Shown here piece by piece: positions 1 through 9,351 of a stretch of DNA of 18,082 nt. Positions within the stretch are counted from its first letter, which is position 1; every line of letters begins with the position of its first letter. Both the position numbers and the translations under genes were made by a program. Below the pieces are notes generated by a model that was given only the letters and a program-made list of their open reading frames with translations, was not told the DNA's origin and searched no databases. This DNA is from UBA4661 sp002405405 (GTDB lineage: Bacteria; Bacteroidota; Ignavibacteria; Kapaibacteriales; UBA4661), in NCBI GenBank assembly GCA_036847245.1, contig DAIUAL010000047.1:1-18082 (forward strand). Direction: 5' to 3'.

Positions 1-2
1 GT

Positions 3-410
3 TTGGCAAATAATGAGCATGTGTCCTGTGGCGGTTTTGCAACTTGTCCGCCCTGCTCTTCCGATGCTAATCCTGAATTTTCAAATGGCGTAACGGTTCT
101 GCTTCCGAATGCGGTGTGGCAATCATCGGGAGTGAAAAATTATCATATTTACAATCAGTACACGATCCGCGTCAAACGTCGCGATGCCGTGAAAAACTTC
201 TTGAAAGAAAAAGGCATTGGTAGCGAAGTGTATTACCCTGTTCCCTTCCATCGCCAGGAATGTTTTGCCTACTTAGGTGCAAAGAATGAAGACTATCCGG
301 TGGCAAATTGTCTTGCCGATACAGCTCTTTCTCTGCCGATTTATCCTGAACTTGTTCCCGCACAAATCGAATATGTTGTGGCAATGATTGCCGAGTTTAT
401 GAAGGGGTAA
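3..410 (+). CDS. DegT/DnrJ/EryC1/StrS-family PLP-dependent sugar aminotransferase, C-terminal part (5' end outside window)
   Basis: This is the last ~135 codons of a nucleotide-sugar aminotransferase, a PLP enzyme that aminates keto-sugar nucleotides for surface polysaccharide or glycan synthesis in the cytoplasm. The reading frame is open at the left edge; the TTG at base 3 is an internal Leu codon, not a start. The DegT C-terminal subdomain is recognisable: HIYNQYTIRV, then a KGIGSEVYYPVPFHRQ segment, then an ALSLPIYPEL block and a final amphipathic helix. The PLP-lysine and the N-terminal large domain lie outside the window, so the exact substrate cannot be given. The gene ends in TAA and is followed 20 nt later by a hairpin terminator, so it is the last gene of its operon and is not cotranscribed with the permeases. 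Confidence 0.9.
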   Translation: MANNEHVSCGGFATCPPCSSDANPEFSNGVTVLLPNAVWQSSGVKNYHIYNQYTIRVKRRDAVKNFLKEKGIGSEVYYPVPFHRQECFAYLGAKNEDYPVANCLADTALSLPIYPELVPAQIEYVVAMIAEFMKG

Positions 411-429
411 TCATCCTCTATGTTGTAGG

Positions 430-465
430 AAAAACCGAGTGCGGAATACTGTGCTCGGTTTTTTT
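430..465 (+). terminator. Rho-independent terminator after the aminotransferase gene
   Basis: The arm AAAAACCGAG (430-439) pairs with CTCGGTTTTT (454-463) around a 14-nt loop, and the T run continues to 465. It lies 20 nt after the aminotransferase stop codon. The A-rich left arm could also let it work for leftward transcription. Confidence 0.85.
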
Positions 466-759
466 GTGGGGTGTATTTGCTTCATAATGCGAATTTTTGC
501 CACTACCCCCATTGTCCAAAAACGAACACCACGTACAAAGTAACTGTACGATTCCGAACAGTTGATATACCGAGCCGCCACGCTGCCATTTAACAATATC
601 TGCCCAGAATCGCATAAAATCGACATGTGGAGCATTAACAATTCGCCGAAGTGCTTCGTGTGGGGTTTTGGCATACTTCTTTACCAATCATCACAAAGAA
701 TCTGCTCTGCACTCTTTTTTATAAAAGATTATTTCGTGAACACTTTTTCCTGTTGTCCC
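466..759. other. Intergenic region upstream of the permease cluster
   Basis: About 290 nt separate the terminator from the first permease start. Open frames on the reverse strand (418-687 and 411-674) and the upstream extension of the permease frame (562-759) show no recognisable domain and read like translated non-coding DNA. The region should hold the promoter of the permease cluster. I see no convincing promoter, only an AT-rich stretch at about 715-735 and a short dyad at 532-550. Confidence 0.5.
532..550. promoter_or_regulatory. Short inverted repeat, possible operator
   Basis: CGTACA (532-537) and TGTACG (545-550) form a perfect 6-bp dyad around a 7-nt spacer, about 210 nt before the first permease start. 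It could be a regulator site or a small hairpin. A 6-bp dyad is also expected by chance at this scale. Confidence 0.2.
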
Positions 760-3216
760 ATGTTTCGTACATACTTCCTAACAGCATGGCGTACCTTGCT
801 TCGCCAACGCGGATATTCTGCTATTAATATCATTGGGTTGTCGGTGGGGTTAGCCGCATGTATTCTGCTTTTTTTGGCAGTACAAAATGAGTTGTTGTAC
901 GATCATCATCATGCCGATACTGATCGGCTTTTTCGGTTAGCACAGGTCAATATGTCGGAGCGTGGCAAAGTAAGCAATATTCTAATGCCACTGCCAGAGT
1001 CACCAATGGTAAAAGCCGAAATCCCTGAAATAGAGTATTCTGCACGCATAGCGGGATTGGGAAGCATTGCTGCAACGATTCAAACCAGCGGTGGTACACC
1101 CAAAACACTTATGATTAATGCGATGACCGCTGATGCAGATTTTTTCAAAATGTTGAGTTATAAATTTATCGAGGGTGCACCTGCCACAGCATTGACTTCG
1201 GTGAGTTCGGTTGTATTGTCACAAGAAGAAGCACAGCGCTTTTTTGGTACCGGTCCTGCATTAGGTAAAACATTTTCTGTGGTCTTAGAAGGGGTTCGGC
1301 ATGATTTGGTGGTAGAGGGTGTTATTGAAAATCCTCCCGTCAATGACAGTTATACACCTGCTGTAGTATTTCGGACCGAACTTCTGCCTTGGTATGGCAT
1401 ATCACAAGACAAATGGGATAATATCTGTTGCGAAACGATAGTAAAATTACGCACGGGTGCAAGTCGTCAAGCTGTGAATCAAAAGCTTCATCAATTTGCC
1501 CAAAAACATTATGCTCAGCAGATCGAAGAAGGCAAAACGATTGGCATCAAACCCGATGAAAATGGCATCTATCTTACGCAGTTTTTGCAGAGCTATACCG
1601 ATATGCACTTTAATACGGAGATACCAGTCCAATCATGGGGGGCGAGCAAAAGTTCAGTATATGTGCTTGCCGGTATTGGTTTGCTGATTTTGATGATTGC
1701 CTGCATCAACTTTGTGAATCTTTCGATTGCTCGTTCGCTCACTCGTGCCCGTGAAGTTGGTGTGCGTAAATCGCTTGGCGCAAGCAAAAAGGACATTGTG
1801 TGGCAGTTTATGGGTGAAGCAGGTTTTATTGTGATGATTGCGTTTGTCTTGAGTATTGGTCTTAGTGAATTATTGCTTGGGCAGTTCAATACGTTGATTC
1901 AAAAAAAACTAACCTTGTCGGGTGGGGTTAATTCATTTTTTATTGGCACAATGATGAGCGTTGTTTTGCTCACGATGCTGGGTGCAGGCGGCTATCCGGC
2001 ATTTTATATCGCACGATTTGAAGCATCGATTGCACTAAAAGAATTGACACGGAGCACCAAAACATCATTTATACGCAGTATGCTGGTCATTATGCAATTC
2101 ACGATTGCTGTGGTATTGATTTGCTCTACGATTGTCATGCGCGAGCAAATGCAGTATATGGTCAAAAAAGATTTGGGGTTTGCCAAAGATCAATTGATTG
2201 CTATTCCACTGGGTGATGGTGGTGCCGCAATACTCAAACGCCTGACAAATGAATTGCACTCGGTGGGGTTTGTCCAATCAGTGGCAGGTTCATCGGAGAA
2301 TATAGGGCGAGGCTTAGATGGCTCGTTGTATGCCAGCAAAATCGGTACGATTGATCGCGGCAAAGTTATTCGCTACAATCATTTAACAGGAAGTCCCAAC
2401 TATGCGCAAACACTTGGTATTGCTGTACTCGCGGGTAGTGATATTACTGACAATCATAATGATCGTGAAGTCCTGATCAACGAAGCAATGGCACGTCAAA
2501 TGAGCGATGTGTATGGTGCACGACCATTGCACGAAATTATCGGAATGAAAATTGGTGCCGATAGCAATGCACCGCGTATTGTCGGGATTGTCAAAGATTA
2601 TCACTTTCGTGCATTGCGCGAACATATCGAGCCACTGATTGTATCTCCGAGCAATGCTGTTGATGGCTATCGCTATGCTTTTGTTAGGGTGTCGGGTGAT
2701 ATGACATCGAGCAATATTGCAATGATGGTGGAAACACTCAAGCAGGTGTGGAATAAAGTACAGCCAGACAAAGAATTTCGAGCATCATTTGCCAATGAAA
2801 ATATCGAGCGATTGTACCGTAATGAACAGCGCATCAACAAACTCGTAACAACCGGTTCAGGTGTAGCGATTTTGCTTGCATGCACAGGATTATTTGCACT
2901 CACTACGCTCATCGTAACGCAACGTACCAAAGAGATTGGTATTCGTAAAGTACTAGGTGCAAGCGAGTGGAGTATTGTTCGACTCTTGATTGCAGATTTT
3001 GCGCAGTTGGTGGGCATGGCTATTGGTGTGGCTCTGCCGCTGGCATGGTATGCGATGAATTCATGGATACAAGACTACATGTACCGTATTACGCTTACCC
3101 CAACACTCTTCGTGGTAGGCGGTGCCATTGCATTATTGATAGCTGTTCTGACCATCAGTATGCAGGCACTGCGCGCAGTGCGCATCAATCCTATACAAGC
3201 ACTCAAAACAGAGTGA
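760..3216 (+). CDS. ABC transporter permease, FtsX/MacB_PCD family (first of three tandem paralogues)
   Basis: An inner-membrane subunit of a MacB-like (type VII) ABC transporter, a class that couples ATP hydrolysis to movement of its periplasmic domains rather than carrying substrate through a channel. The 818 residues form two similar halves, each with a transmembrane helix, a periplasmic core domain and an FtsX-type helical bundle. Membrane segments lie near residues 20-42, 296-325, 345-370, 390-415, 432-455, 693-720, 740-768 and 780-808. Each half has the conserved cytoplasmic motif following its helix: REVGVRKSLGAS (331-342) and RTKEIGIRKVLGAS (722-735). The C-terminus INPIQALKTE is typical. 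The ATG at 760 was chosen because it gives the AWRTLLRQ N-terminus shared with the next two genes; the frame is open back to 562 but that extension has no counterpart in them. The substrate is unknown and no ATPase gene is in view. Confidence 0.92.
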   Translation: MFRTYFLTAWRTLLRQRGYSAINIIGLSVGLAACILLFLAVQNELLYDHHHADTDRLFRLAQVNMSERGKVSNILMPLPESPMVKAEIPEIEYSARIAGLGSIAATIQTSGGTPKTLMINAMTADADFFKMLSYKFIEGAPATALTSVSSVVLSQEEAQRFFGTGPALGKTFSVVLEGVRHDLVVEGVIENPPVNDSYTPAVVFRTELLPWYGISQDKWDNICCETIVKLRTGASRQAVNQKLHQFAQKHYAQQIEEGKTIGIKPDENGIYLTQFLQSYTDMHFNTEIPVQSWGASKSSVYVLAGIGLLILMIACINFVNLSIARSLTRAREVGVRKSLGASKKDIVWQFMGEAGFIVMIAFVLSIGLSELLLGQFNTLIQKKLTLSGGVNSFFIGTMMSVVLLTMLGAGGYPAFYIARFEASIALKELTRSTKTSFIRSMLVIMQFTIAVVLICSTIVMREQMQYMVKKDLGFAKDQLIAIPLGDGGAAILKRLTNELHSVGFVQSVAGSSENIGRGLDGSLYASKIGTIDRGKVIRYNHLTGSPNYAQTLGIAVLAGSDITDNHNDREVLINEAMARQMSDVYGARPLHEIIGMKIGADSNAPRIVGIVKDYHFRALREHIEPLIVSPSNAVDGYRYAFVRVSGDMTSSNIAMMVETLKQVWNKVQPDKEFRASFANENIERLYRNEQRINKLVTTGSGVAILLACTGLFALTTLIVTQRTKEIGIRKVLGASEWSIVRLLIADFAQLVGMAIGVALPLAWYAMNSWIQDYMYRITLTPTLFVVGGAIALLIAVLTISMQALRAVRINPIQALKTE

Positions 3217-3288
3217 TAAGATCGCAAGCCGACTGTTCGTTTTCCGTGATAATTCTTTTGAGATTTTTTCTTTTCACCATTTTGATTT

Positions 3289-3294
3289 AGGTGG
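3289..3294 (+). promoter_or_regulatory. Ribosome binding site of the second permease
   Basis: AGGTGG lies 5 nt before the ATG at 3300. It decides the start against the in-frame GTG at 3291, which overlaps this site and would add MVS to the N-terminus. Confidence 0.6.
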
Positions 3295-3299
3295 TTTCC

Positions 3300-5735
3300 A
3301 TGATCCAGACAACCTTCAAAACTGCATGGCGCAATTTGTTGCGGAATAAATTTTTTGCAGGGCTGAATATCCTTGGCTTGGCACTCGGTTTGGCGGTGTG
3401 CATACTCATTGCTACATGGGTGTATGTGCAGTGGAGTTTCAATCGTGGGCATGTTAACGAAGACCGCTTGTTCCGTGTTATGCGGACGATCACGACACAA
3501 GGCAAATCACCTATTACAACATTTTCGAATTCTGTTGCACTCAATCTTTATCTGAAATCAGAAATTCCGGAAGTAGAAAAAGCAACGATCATTTTTCAGA
3601 GTGACTTTGCTGTGCGCTATACTGATAAGCCACCGATCAATGTAACCCGTGTGCTGTGTACCGATGAAAATTTTACCCAAATGTTTTCCTTTCAATTCCT
3701 TGCAGGTGACCCGACAACATGTCTTGTCAATAAATCATCGGTGGTTTTAACAGAATCAACAGCAAAGAGAATTTTTGGTGATGAAAATCCTATGGGTAAA
3801 GTAATTCTCTTGGATAACAATCTGCAAGCAGTTGTAAGCGGTATTGTTGCCGATCCGCCACGGACATCGCAAGTGTATTTCAATATGGCGGTGCGAGCAG
3901 ATTACACAATAACGTTTTATCAAAGAAATCAGAATCAATGGGACAATAATTGGCCCAATACATACATTCTTTTGCGACCGGGTGCAGAAATTGCTGCATT
4001 ACAAAGCAAACTTGAGCATTTGCTTGAAGACAAGATTAAAACTGTTGGTGTAAAACAAACATTGTCATTCCAAACAATCAAAGATCAGTATTTGTGGAAT
4101 CGTTTTGAGAACGGAAAGCCTGTGGGTGGGCGTATTGAGCAGATACGCAACTTTACAATTATTGCCTTACTCGTATTAGGCATTGCGGCAATCAACTTCA
4201 TGAACCTCTCCGCTGCTCGAAGCATGAGTCGTTCACGCGAAGTGGGTGTACGCAAGTCAGTAGGAGCAACACGGTCAATGATATTTCGGCAGGTTTTGAT
4301 TGAGTCAGTGATTACTGCCTTTATGGCATTGCCATTTGCATTACTCTTTGCAGAGCTAACTATGCCTCTCTTGCGCTCGGTGATGTGGGCTTCTTTGCGT
4401 CCTGCAGTGCTGATTCCCTATACTGTACCGGTATTTTGGGCGGGAATCATCCTTGTTACGCTCTGTACAGGCTTGTTGGCAGGGTTGTATCCTGCATTGG
4501 TATTGTCACGGTTTAATGTGGTGGCTATTCTCAAAGGCACGACAAAATCCGGCAAAGGTGCTCTACTCTTTCGACGTGTTCTAGTTGTGTTTGAATTCTC
4601 TGTTGCCATTGTCTTTATCATTGCAATGGCAGTGATGTATCGCCAAATGGAATATGTTCGCACGAAAAATATTGGTGTCGAGAAAGACCACATTCTTACC
4701 ATGACATTAGGTCAAATGAGCCATAACAAATGGGAAGCATTTCGTGCAGAACTCAAACAATCGCCACTCGTGGAGAATGCCGCATACTCGCAGATTTCGC
4801 CGATCAATGTGGGTAGTGATACATGGGCATTGGAATGGCCCGGTAAAAAGCCCGATGAACGTCTGACCGTGTATCAAGTGTGGGGTGGGTATGATCTCAT
4901 CGAAACGCTTGGGCTAACACTTCTCGATGGACGGACATACAGGAAGGATGCTGTGCTGGATACCAATAATTACATCTTCAACGAAGCGGCAGTCAAGGCG
5001 ATGGGGCTTGCGAAAGAACCACTCCGCCAACAAATCAAATGGGGCAATAATACACCGGGCGAAATCATTGGCGTGATTAAAGATTACCATTTGCACTCGA
5101 TGAAAAATGGCATCGAGCCACTCATGATTAAGCTCAACACGCCGGATAGCGTAAGCGGTCTTGTCTATGTTCGGATGAAGTCCGGCGTGGTTGGTGGTGT
5201 ACAAGCTGAAGACAATGTCGGCAGAAATACCCCTTTGCAAACAGCCATTGAAACCATGCGGACACTCTCTGCAAAGTATCAACCGTACACACCTTTTGAA
5301 TATGAATTTCTCAATCGAGAGTACAATGACATGTACTTCGGCGAGCAGGTCGAGGGCAAGCTCTCTACCTTCTTTGCAAGTGTCGCACTCTTCATCTGCT
5401 GTTTGGGTTTGCTTGGTCTTGCGACCTACACCGCCGAGCGCAGAACCAAAGAAATCGGTGTTCGCAAGGTGCTGGGTGCAAGCATTCAGGACATCATCAT
5501 TTTGTTGTCGAAAGACTTCATGATCTTGGTAGCAATTGCCTTTGTGGTCGGTTCACCGATAGCGTACTACTTTGTGAATAAATGGCTTGAAGACTTCAAG
5601 TATCGTATCGACTTCAATGCCAGCACCTTCATGTTCGCGGGTGTGTGTGCAGTGGTGATTGCCTTCTTCTCGGTAGCATGGCAATCATGGAAAGCGGCAA
5701 CCGTTAATCCCGTGCAGTCGATCAAGACAGAATAA
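3300..5735 (+). CDS. ABC transporter permease, FtsX/MacB_PCD family (second of three)
   Basis: A paralogue of the preceding gene with the same two-half layout (811 residues): a first helix near residues 18-40, a periplasmic core domain, an FtsX helix bundle, then the same again. The two cytoplasmic motifs are REVGVRKSVGAT from residue 313 and RTKEIGVRKVLGAS from residue 715, and the C-terminus is NPVQSIKTE. The start AWRNLLRNK matches the family. It follows the first permease by 83 nt and precedes the third by 35 nt on the same strand, which fits one transcript. The second periplasmic domain carries an extra loop near residues 620-640 (GVVGGVQAEDNVGRN) absent from the first and third proteins. 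In the family such ~800-residue proteins usually work with a separate LolD/MacB-like ATPase; none is encoded next to it. The substrate cannot be told from sequence. Confidence 0.92.
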   Translation: MIQTTFKTAWRNLLRNKFFAGLNILGLALGLAVCILIATWVYVQWSFNRGHVNEDRLFRVMRTITTQGKSPITTFSNSVALNLYLKSEIPEVEKATIIFQSDFAVRYTDKPPINVTRVLCTDENFTQMFSFQFLAGDPTTCLVNKSSVVLTESTAKRIFGDENPMGKVILLDNNLQAVVSGIVADPPRTSQVYFNMAVRADYTITFYQRNQNQWDNNWPNTYILLRPGAEIAALQSKLEHLLEDKIKTVGVKQTLSFQTIKDQYLWNRFENGKPVGGRIEQIRNFTIIALLVLGIAAINFMNLSAARSMSRSREVGVRKSVGATRSMIFRQVLIESVITAFMALPFALLFAELTMPLLRSVMWASLRPAVLIPYTVPVFWAGIILVTLCTGLLAGLYPALVLSRFNVVAILKGTTKSGKGALLFRRVLVVFEFSVAIVFIIAMAVMYRQMEYVRTKNIGVEKDHILTMTLGQMSHNKWEAFRAELKQSPLVENAAYSQISPINVGSDTWALEWPGKKPDERLTVYQVWGGYDLIETLGLTLLDGRTYRKDAVLDTNNYIFNEAAVKAMGLAKEPLRQQIKWGNNTPGEIIGVIKDYHLHSMKNGIEPLMIKLNTPDSVSGLVYVRMKSGVVGGVQAEDNVGRNTPLQTAIETMRTLSAKYQPYTPFEYEFLNREYNDMYFGEQVEGKLSTFFASVALFICCLGLLGLATYTAERRTKEIGVRKVLGASIQDIIILLSKDFMILVAIAFVVGSPIAYYFVNKWLEDFKYRIDFNASTFMFAGVCAVVIAFFSVAWQSWKAATVNPVQSIKTE

Positions 5736-5770
5736 AAATATCTCTCCTCTTTTTATCAAGGTATCCTATC

Positions 5771-8200
5771 ATGACCGGAATATATTTCACTATCGCATGG
5801 CGCAATTTGGTGCGCAACAGAGGTATCGGTAGTATCAATATCATTGGGCTGAGCATCGGCTTGGCTTGTTGCTTGCTGATTACACTCTTCGTTTTTGATG
5901 AGATTACTTACGACCGTTTTCATGCGAATTATGACCAGTTGTACCGCATCAAATGTGCGGTCAAAGACCCCAATGAACCGGGGCGTTCGCTCGGTATTGC
6001 AGGTATGATACAGGGTCCGACCTACAAAGAAATGATTCCCGAAATCGAGGATTACAACCGCTTGCGCACTTACACGCTCAATGTGCGAGTCGATAGCAAT
6101 AACTATGAGGAGTCGGCATACTGGACAGATCCGAATTTTTTTCAGATGTATTCCTTTCCTCTTCTCTTTGGTTCATCGGAAACAGTGCTGAAAGGACAAA
6201 CATCCATCGTGATTACCGAAAAAATTGCACTGAAGTATTTCGGTACGGTGTCTGCTGTTGGCAAAACAATTGAGTTGGATCAACGAGGCGTAGGGGAGTT
6301 TGTTCCATTCACGGTGAGCGGTGTTGCGAAGAATCCACCGGATAATTCGTCGATACAATTCTCTTTGCTCATGCCGATTCAATTCATCGAGAAGCAAGAG
6401 CACAAGGGCTGGAATATGTTGTCATGGAATACCTTTGTGAAAATTCGTTCGGGAGCTGACATTATAAGTATTGAGTCGCGGATGCAACAAATCTATCTGA
6501 ACAAAGCCGCCGCAGAGATAGAGAGAGAGCGTAAAAATGGTTGGGATGGCGATATGACCTGGGGTGTGCAGGCAATGCGCAATATGCACTTGCAAAATGA
6601 ATTCGGCGACTATGGTAATGACAAAGTCAGCAACCCAAAATACTCGTACATCTTGGGGGCAATCGCGCTCTTTATTCTTCTCATTGCGTGCATCAACTTT
6701 GTGAATTTATCCTTAGCACAATCGCTCAAACGTGCTAAAGAAATCGGTGTACGTAAAGCAATGGGTAGCAAGCGGAGAGAAATTTTCTTGCAGTTTATTG
6801 CGGAGTCGGCATTGATGACAACCATAGCATTTGTGGTGGCATTGGGTATTGCTGAAATCGTTCTGCCGCTCTTCAACAAGGTCGCGCAAAAAGAATTATC
6901 GCTGCTGTATGTGCTGGATTGGCGACTCTCTAGTGCTATCCTGGGTTTATTCGTACTGACCGTGATAACAGCAGGTATCTATCCAGCGGTGGTGGTGTCG
7001 GGAATGAACCCTATCGAAGCACTGTACAGCAACACCTCGCGCAGTGGCAAACAGTGGATGACCAAAGGGCTTGTGGTAGTGCAATTTGCGTTGGCAATTT
7101 TCTTGAGTATTTGCACGCTGTTTATCTACTACCAATATGACTTCATGCTTCACAAAGATGTGGGATATAGCATGAAAGGATTGGTAAAAATCAATACATC
7201 GTTTCGGATCAATCGCGATGCTCCTGATCCACGCCAAGAACCGAATTTAGGATCAGCATTTCGAAATGAGTTGCGACAACTTGCCGGTGTAGAGTCGATA
7301 GCACAACGGATGCGCGGTACATGGCTCAATGATGTGCAAGCAGGCGATAAGCGTATCGAAGTATCGAATGATTTAGTGGATGAAGATATCATCTCAACCT
7401 TGCAAGTACCGATGGTCGAAGGACGCTTTTTATCGCGGGATTTTCCGAGTGATGCCAATGACGCGATTGTCGTGAATGAAGCATTTGCGAAAGCGGCAGG
7501 GTGGAGTAGCAATCCTATCGGCAAACAGATTACATATATCGGTGAACCGAATAAGCCACGTACCATTGTCGGTGTGGTGCGCGATTATCATGCAGAGTCC
7601 TTGCGGAGTCCAATCAAACCACAGGTTTTAGTGATTGACAAAGAACGACCAATGCAACGTTTTATCATTCGTGTCAAAGATGGCATGATGGTACAAACGC
7701 TCCGCGATATGGAGCAAGCATTCCGCAAAGTGTTTCCGTACTTGCCCTACAAGTACGCGATTATGGAAGAAGAATACCGCAAAGAGTATGACGAAGAGAA
7801 TCGTTGGCGGAATGTCTTGACCTTCGCATCGTTTGCAACGCTCATGATATCCGGTATTGGTTTGCTTGGTTTGACCATGCTTGCGATTGCTCGCCGTACC
7901 AAAGAGATTGGTATCCGTAAAGTGCTTGGCGCATCGGTAGCGAGTGTTATGATGTTAGTCTCGCGTGATTTTCTGTTGCTGGTATCTATAGGATTTGTGC
8001 TTGCTGTACCGCTTGCATACATGGCAGTGGGTCGATGGTTACAGGACTTTGCGTACCGTGTCGCCATGACGGATGCACGTGGCATTCTGCTGTTTTGCAG
8101 TGCGGGTATTGTTGCAGGGGTGATTGCTTTTGCGATGATTGCGTTGCGATCCTTCCGCGTGGCAAGTGCCAATCCTGTGGAGTCGCTCAGGACGGAGTAA
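5771..8200 (+). CDS. ABC transporter permease, FtsX/MacB_PCD family (third of three)
   Basis: The third paralogue (809 residues) begins MTGIYFTIAWRNLVRN and ends NPVESLRTE. It has the same order of helix, periplasmic core, FtsX bundle, repeated. The motifs are KEIGVRKAMGSKR from residue 323 and RTKEIGIRKVLGAS from residue 709; the first has AMGSK in place of the usual (S/V)LGAS, a small departure at a site thought to contact the ATPase. AAGG-like bases about 8 nt upstream support the ATG at 5771. The three proteins differ over most of their periplasmic domains while the membrane and coupling segments stay similar, so this is an old gene family rather than a recent triplication. The gene is followed after 46 nt by the acetyltransferase gene with no visible terminator between them. 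Confidence 0.92.
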   Translation: MTGIYFTIAWRNLVRNRGIGSINIIGLSIGLACCLLITLFVFDEITYDRFHANYDQLYRIKCAVKDPNEPGRSLGIAGMIQGPTYKEMIPEIEDYNRLRTYTLNVRVDSNNYEESAYWTDPNFFQMYSFPLLFGSSETVLKGQTSIVITEKIALKYFGTVSAVGKTIELDQRGVGEFVPFTVSGVAKNPPDNSSIQFSLLMPIQFIEKQEHKGWNMLSWNTFVKIRSGADIISIESRMQQIYLNKAAAEIERERKNGWDGDMTWGVQAMRNMHLQNEFGDYGNDKVSNPKYSYILGAIALFILLIACINFVNLSLAQSLKRAKEIGVRKAMGSKRREIFLQFIAESALMTTIAFVVALGIAEIVLPLFNKVAQKELSLLYVLDWRLSSAILGLFVLTVITAGIYPAVVVSGMNPIEALYSNTSRSGKQWMTKGLVVVQFALAIFLSICTLFIYYQYDFMLHKDVGYSMKGLVKINTSFRINRDAPDPRQEPNLGSAFRNELRQLAGVESIAQRMRGTWLNDVQAGDKRIEVSNDLVDEDIISTLQVPMVEGRFLSRDFPSDANDAIVVNEAFAKAAGWSSNPIGKQITYIGEPNKPRTIVGVVRDYHAESLRSPIKPQVLVIDKERPMQRFIIRVKDGMMVQTLRDMEQAFRKVFPYLPYKYAIMEEEYRKEYDEENRWRNVLTFASFATLMISGIGLLGLTMLAIARRTKEIGIRKVLGASVASVMMLVSRDFLLLVSIGFVLAVPLAYMAVGRWLQDFAYRVAMTDARGILLFCSAGIVAGVIAFAMIALRSFRVASANPVESLRTE

Positions 8201-8246
8201 AAATTCTTATAGCCATGAATATTACACATCATTTCTGTAACAGCCT

Positions 8247-8876
8247 ATGCCCGTACCTGATAAGAACACGGTTTTTCCATTAGAGCATTATCATCGATTG
8301 TGCTTTTTGAAAAACATCATCAAGAACCCTAATATCATTGTTGGCGATTACACATACTACGATGATTTTGAGAGTGTCGAGAACTTTGAAAAGAATGTCA
8401 AATATCATTTCGATTTTGTTGGCGACACGTTGAGCATTGGCAAGTTCTGCATGATTGCATCGGATGTAAAATTCATTATGAATGGAGCAAATCATTTGAC
8501 CAATGCCCTGTCTGCATATCCTTTTGCCATCTTTGGGCATGGCTGGGAACAAGCAATGGAGGGCAAAACATATCCGCACAAAGGAGACATTGTGATCGAG
8601 AACGATGTGTGGATTGGCTACAATGCAACCATTATGGCAGGTGTAACCATCGGTAATGGGGCGATTATCGCCGCAAACTCTACCGTTGTCAGCAATGTTG
8701 AGCCATACTCCATCGTAGGAGGTAATCCTGCGCGAGAGATCAAAAAGCGATTTTCAGAAGATGTTATTCAGCAGTTACTTGCAATACAATGGTGGCATTG
8801 GGATATCGAAACAATCACGAAGAATGTTCAGCATCTCACCGGCAATGATGTGAGCAAATTACGCGAACATTCATAA
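8247..8876 (+). CDS. Vat-family xenobiotic (streptogramin A-like) O-acetyltransferase, left-handed beta-helix
   Basis: A 209-residue hexapeptide-repeat acetyltransferase resembling Vat(D)/CatB-type enzymes, which move acetyl from acetyl-CoA to hydroxyls of streptogramin A or chloramphenicol. Family hallmarks seen: the opening PDKNTVFPLE, GDYTYYDD near 33-40, IGKFCMIASDV (64-74), NGANH with the presumed catalytic His83, the loop YPFAIFGHGWE, then DVWIGYNATIMAGVTIG and AANSTVV hexapeptides, GGNPAREIKKRF, and the C-terminal WWHWDIETI helix. Length matches Vat enzymes. Chromosomal members are often not true resistance enzymes, so drug acetylation is an inference. The start at 8247 gives the usual N-terminus, although no strong ribosome site is visible. 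It lies 46 nt after the third permease on the same strand and converges with the next gene 15 nt downstream. Confidence 0.88.
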   Translation: MPVPDKNTVFPLEHYHRLCFLKNIIKNPNIIVGDYTYYDDFESVENFEKNVKYHFDFVGDTLSIGKFCMIASDVKFIMNGANHLTNALSAYPFAIFGHGWEQAMEGKTYPHKGDIVIENDVWIGYNATIMAGVTIGNGAIIAANSTVVSNVEPYSIVGGNPAREIKKRFSEDVIQQLLAIQWWHWDIETITKNVQHLTGNDVSKLREHS

Positions 8877-8891
8877 ATACGTCCACTCATT

Positions 8892-9317
8892 TCACCCACG
8901 CACAACACCACCTTCTTGTAAAATCTTTCGGATGTACGCATGATGCGCAGACCATGCCTGCCATACATCGGTGCACCATGTACGTAGCGCCTCATCGCGT
9001 TTGTCGCCCGGCGGCACGGCAAGAATATCATGAATAGTGGTTGTACCTCGATGCTTGGGCGGAGCAAGATGCGGATAGTTTTGTTTTGTTCGCGCTAACT
9101 GCATGTGAGCAAGCTGTGCTTGCCTGCCCGTAAAGCCATATTCGCTTGTCAAGCAGACGCCAACAAGAGCGAACACAATGCCAATGGGTTTTGTATCGGG
9201 TGTAACTGTATGCAGAGTAAAACAATCGACCAAGTGCTGATGAAGAAATTCACTGCTGCTTTGAGCGAGAGTGTAGCCGGCAAGCTCGTCATACTGTGGT
9301 TGAAGAGGGTGGAGCAT
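8892..9317 (-). CDS. Small conserved protein, probable DUF5946 family
   Basis: A 141-residue soluble protein of unknown function. Visible blocks are YDELAGYTLAQ (9-19), HQHLVDCF (26-33), KPIGIVFALVGV (43-54), FTGRQAQLAHMQLAR (62-76), a proline-rich PHLAPPKHRG turn (82-91), PPGDKRDEALRTWC (102-115) and VWQAW. I recognise this pattern from proteins labelled DUF5946, but the label is from memory. The conserved His, Arg and Cys residues could point to an enzyme or metal site, which remains speculation. It has no signal peptide or membrane helix. It starts 34 nt after the LOG-family gene on the same strand and is probably cotranscribed with it. No clear ribosome site precedes the ATG, and the frame has no other start before an in-frame stop about nine codons upstream. 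Confidence 0.75.
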   Translation of the reverse strand: MLHPLQPQYDELAGYTLAQSSSEFLHQHLVDCFTLHTVTPDTKPIGIVFALVGVCLTSEYGFTGRQAQLAHMQLARTKQNYPHLAPPKHRGTTTIHDILAVPPGDKRDEALRTWCTDVWQAWSAHHAYIRKILQEGGVVRG

Positions 9318-9351
9318 AGATGTTGTGTAAATAGTGGAATCTCAGAAAAAA

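Noticed and set aside
411..687. Reverse-strand open frames opposite the intergenic region before the permeases
   Set aside because: They overlap the terminator, show no domain I recognise, and two different frames are equally open.
562..759. N-terminal extension of the first permease (66 extra codons)
   Set aside because: Its sequence resembles no family member, and the ATG at 760 gives the N-terminus shared by all three paralogues.
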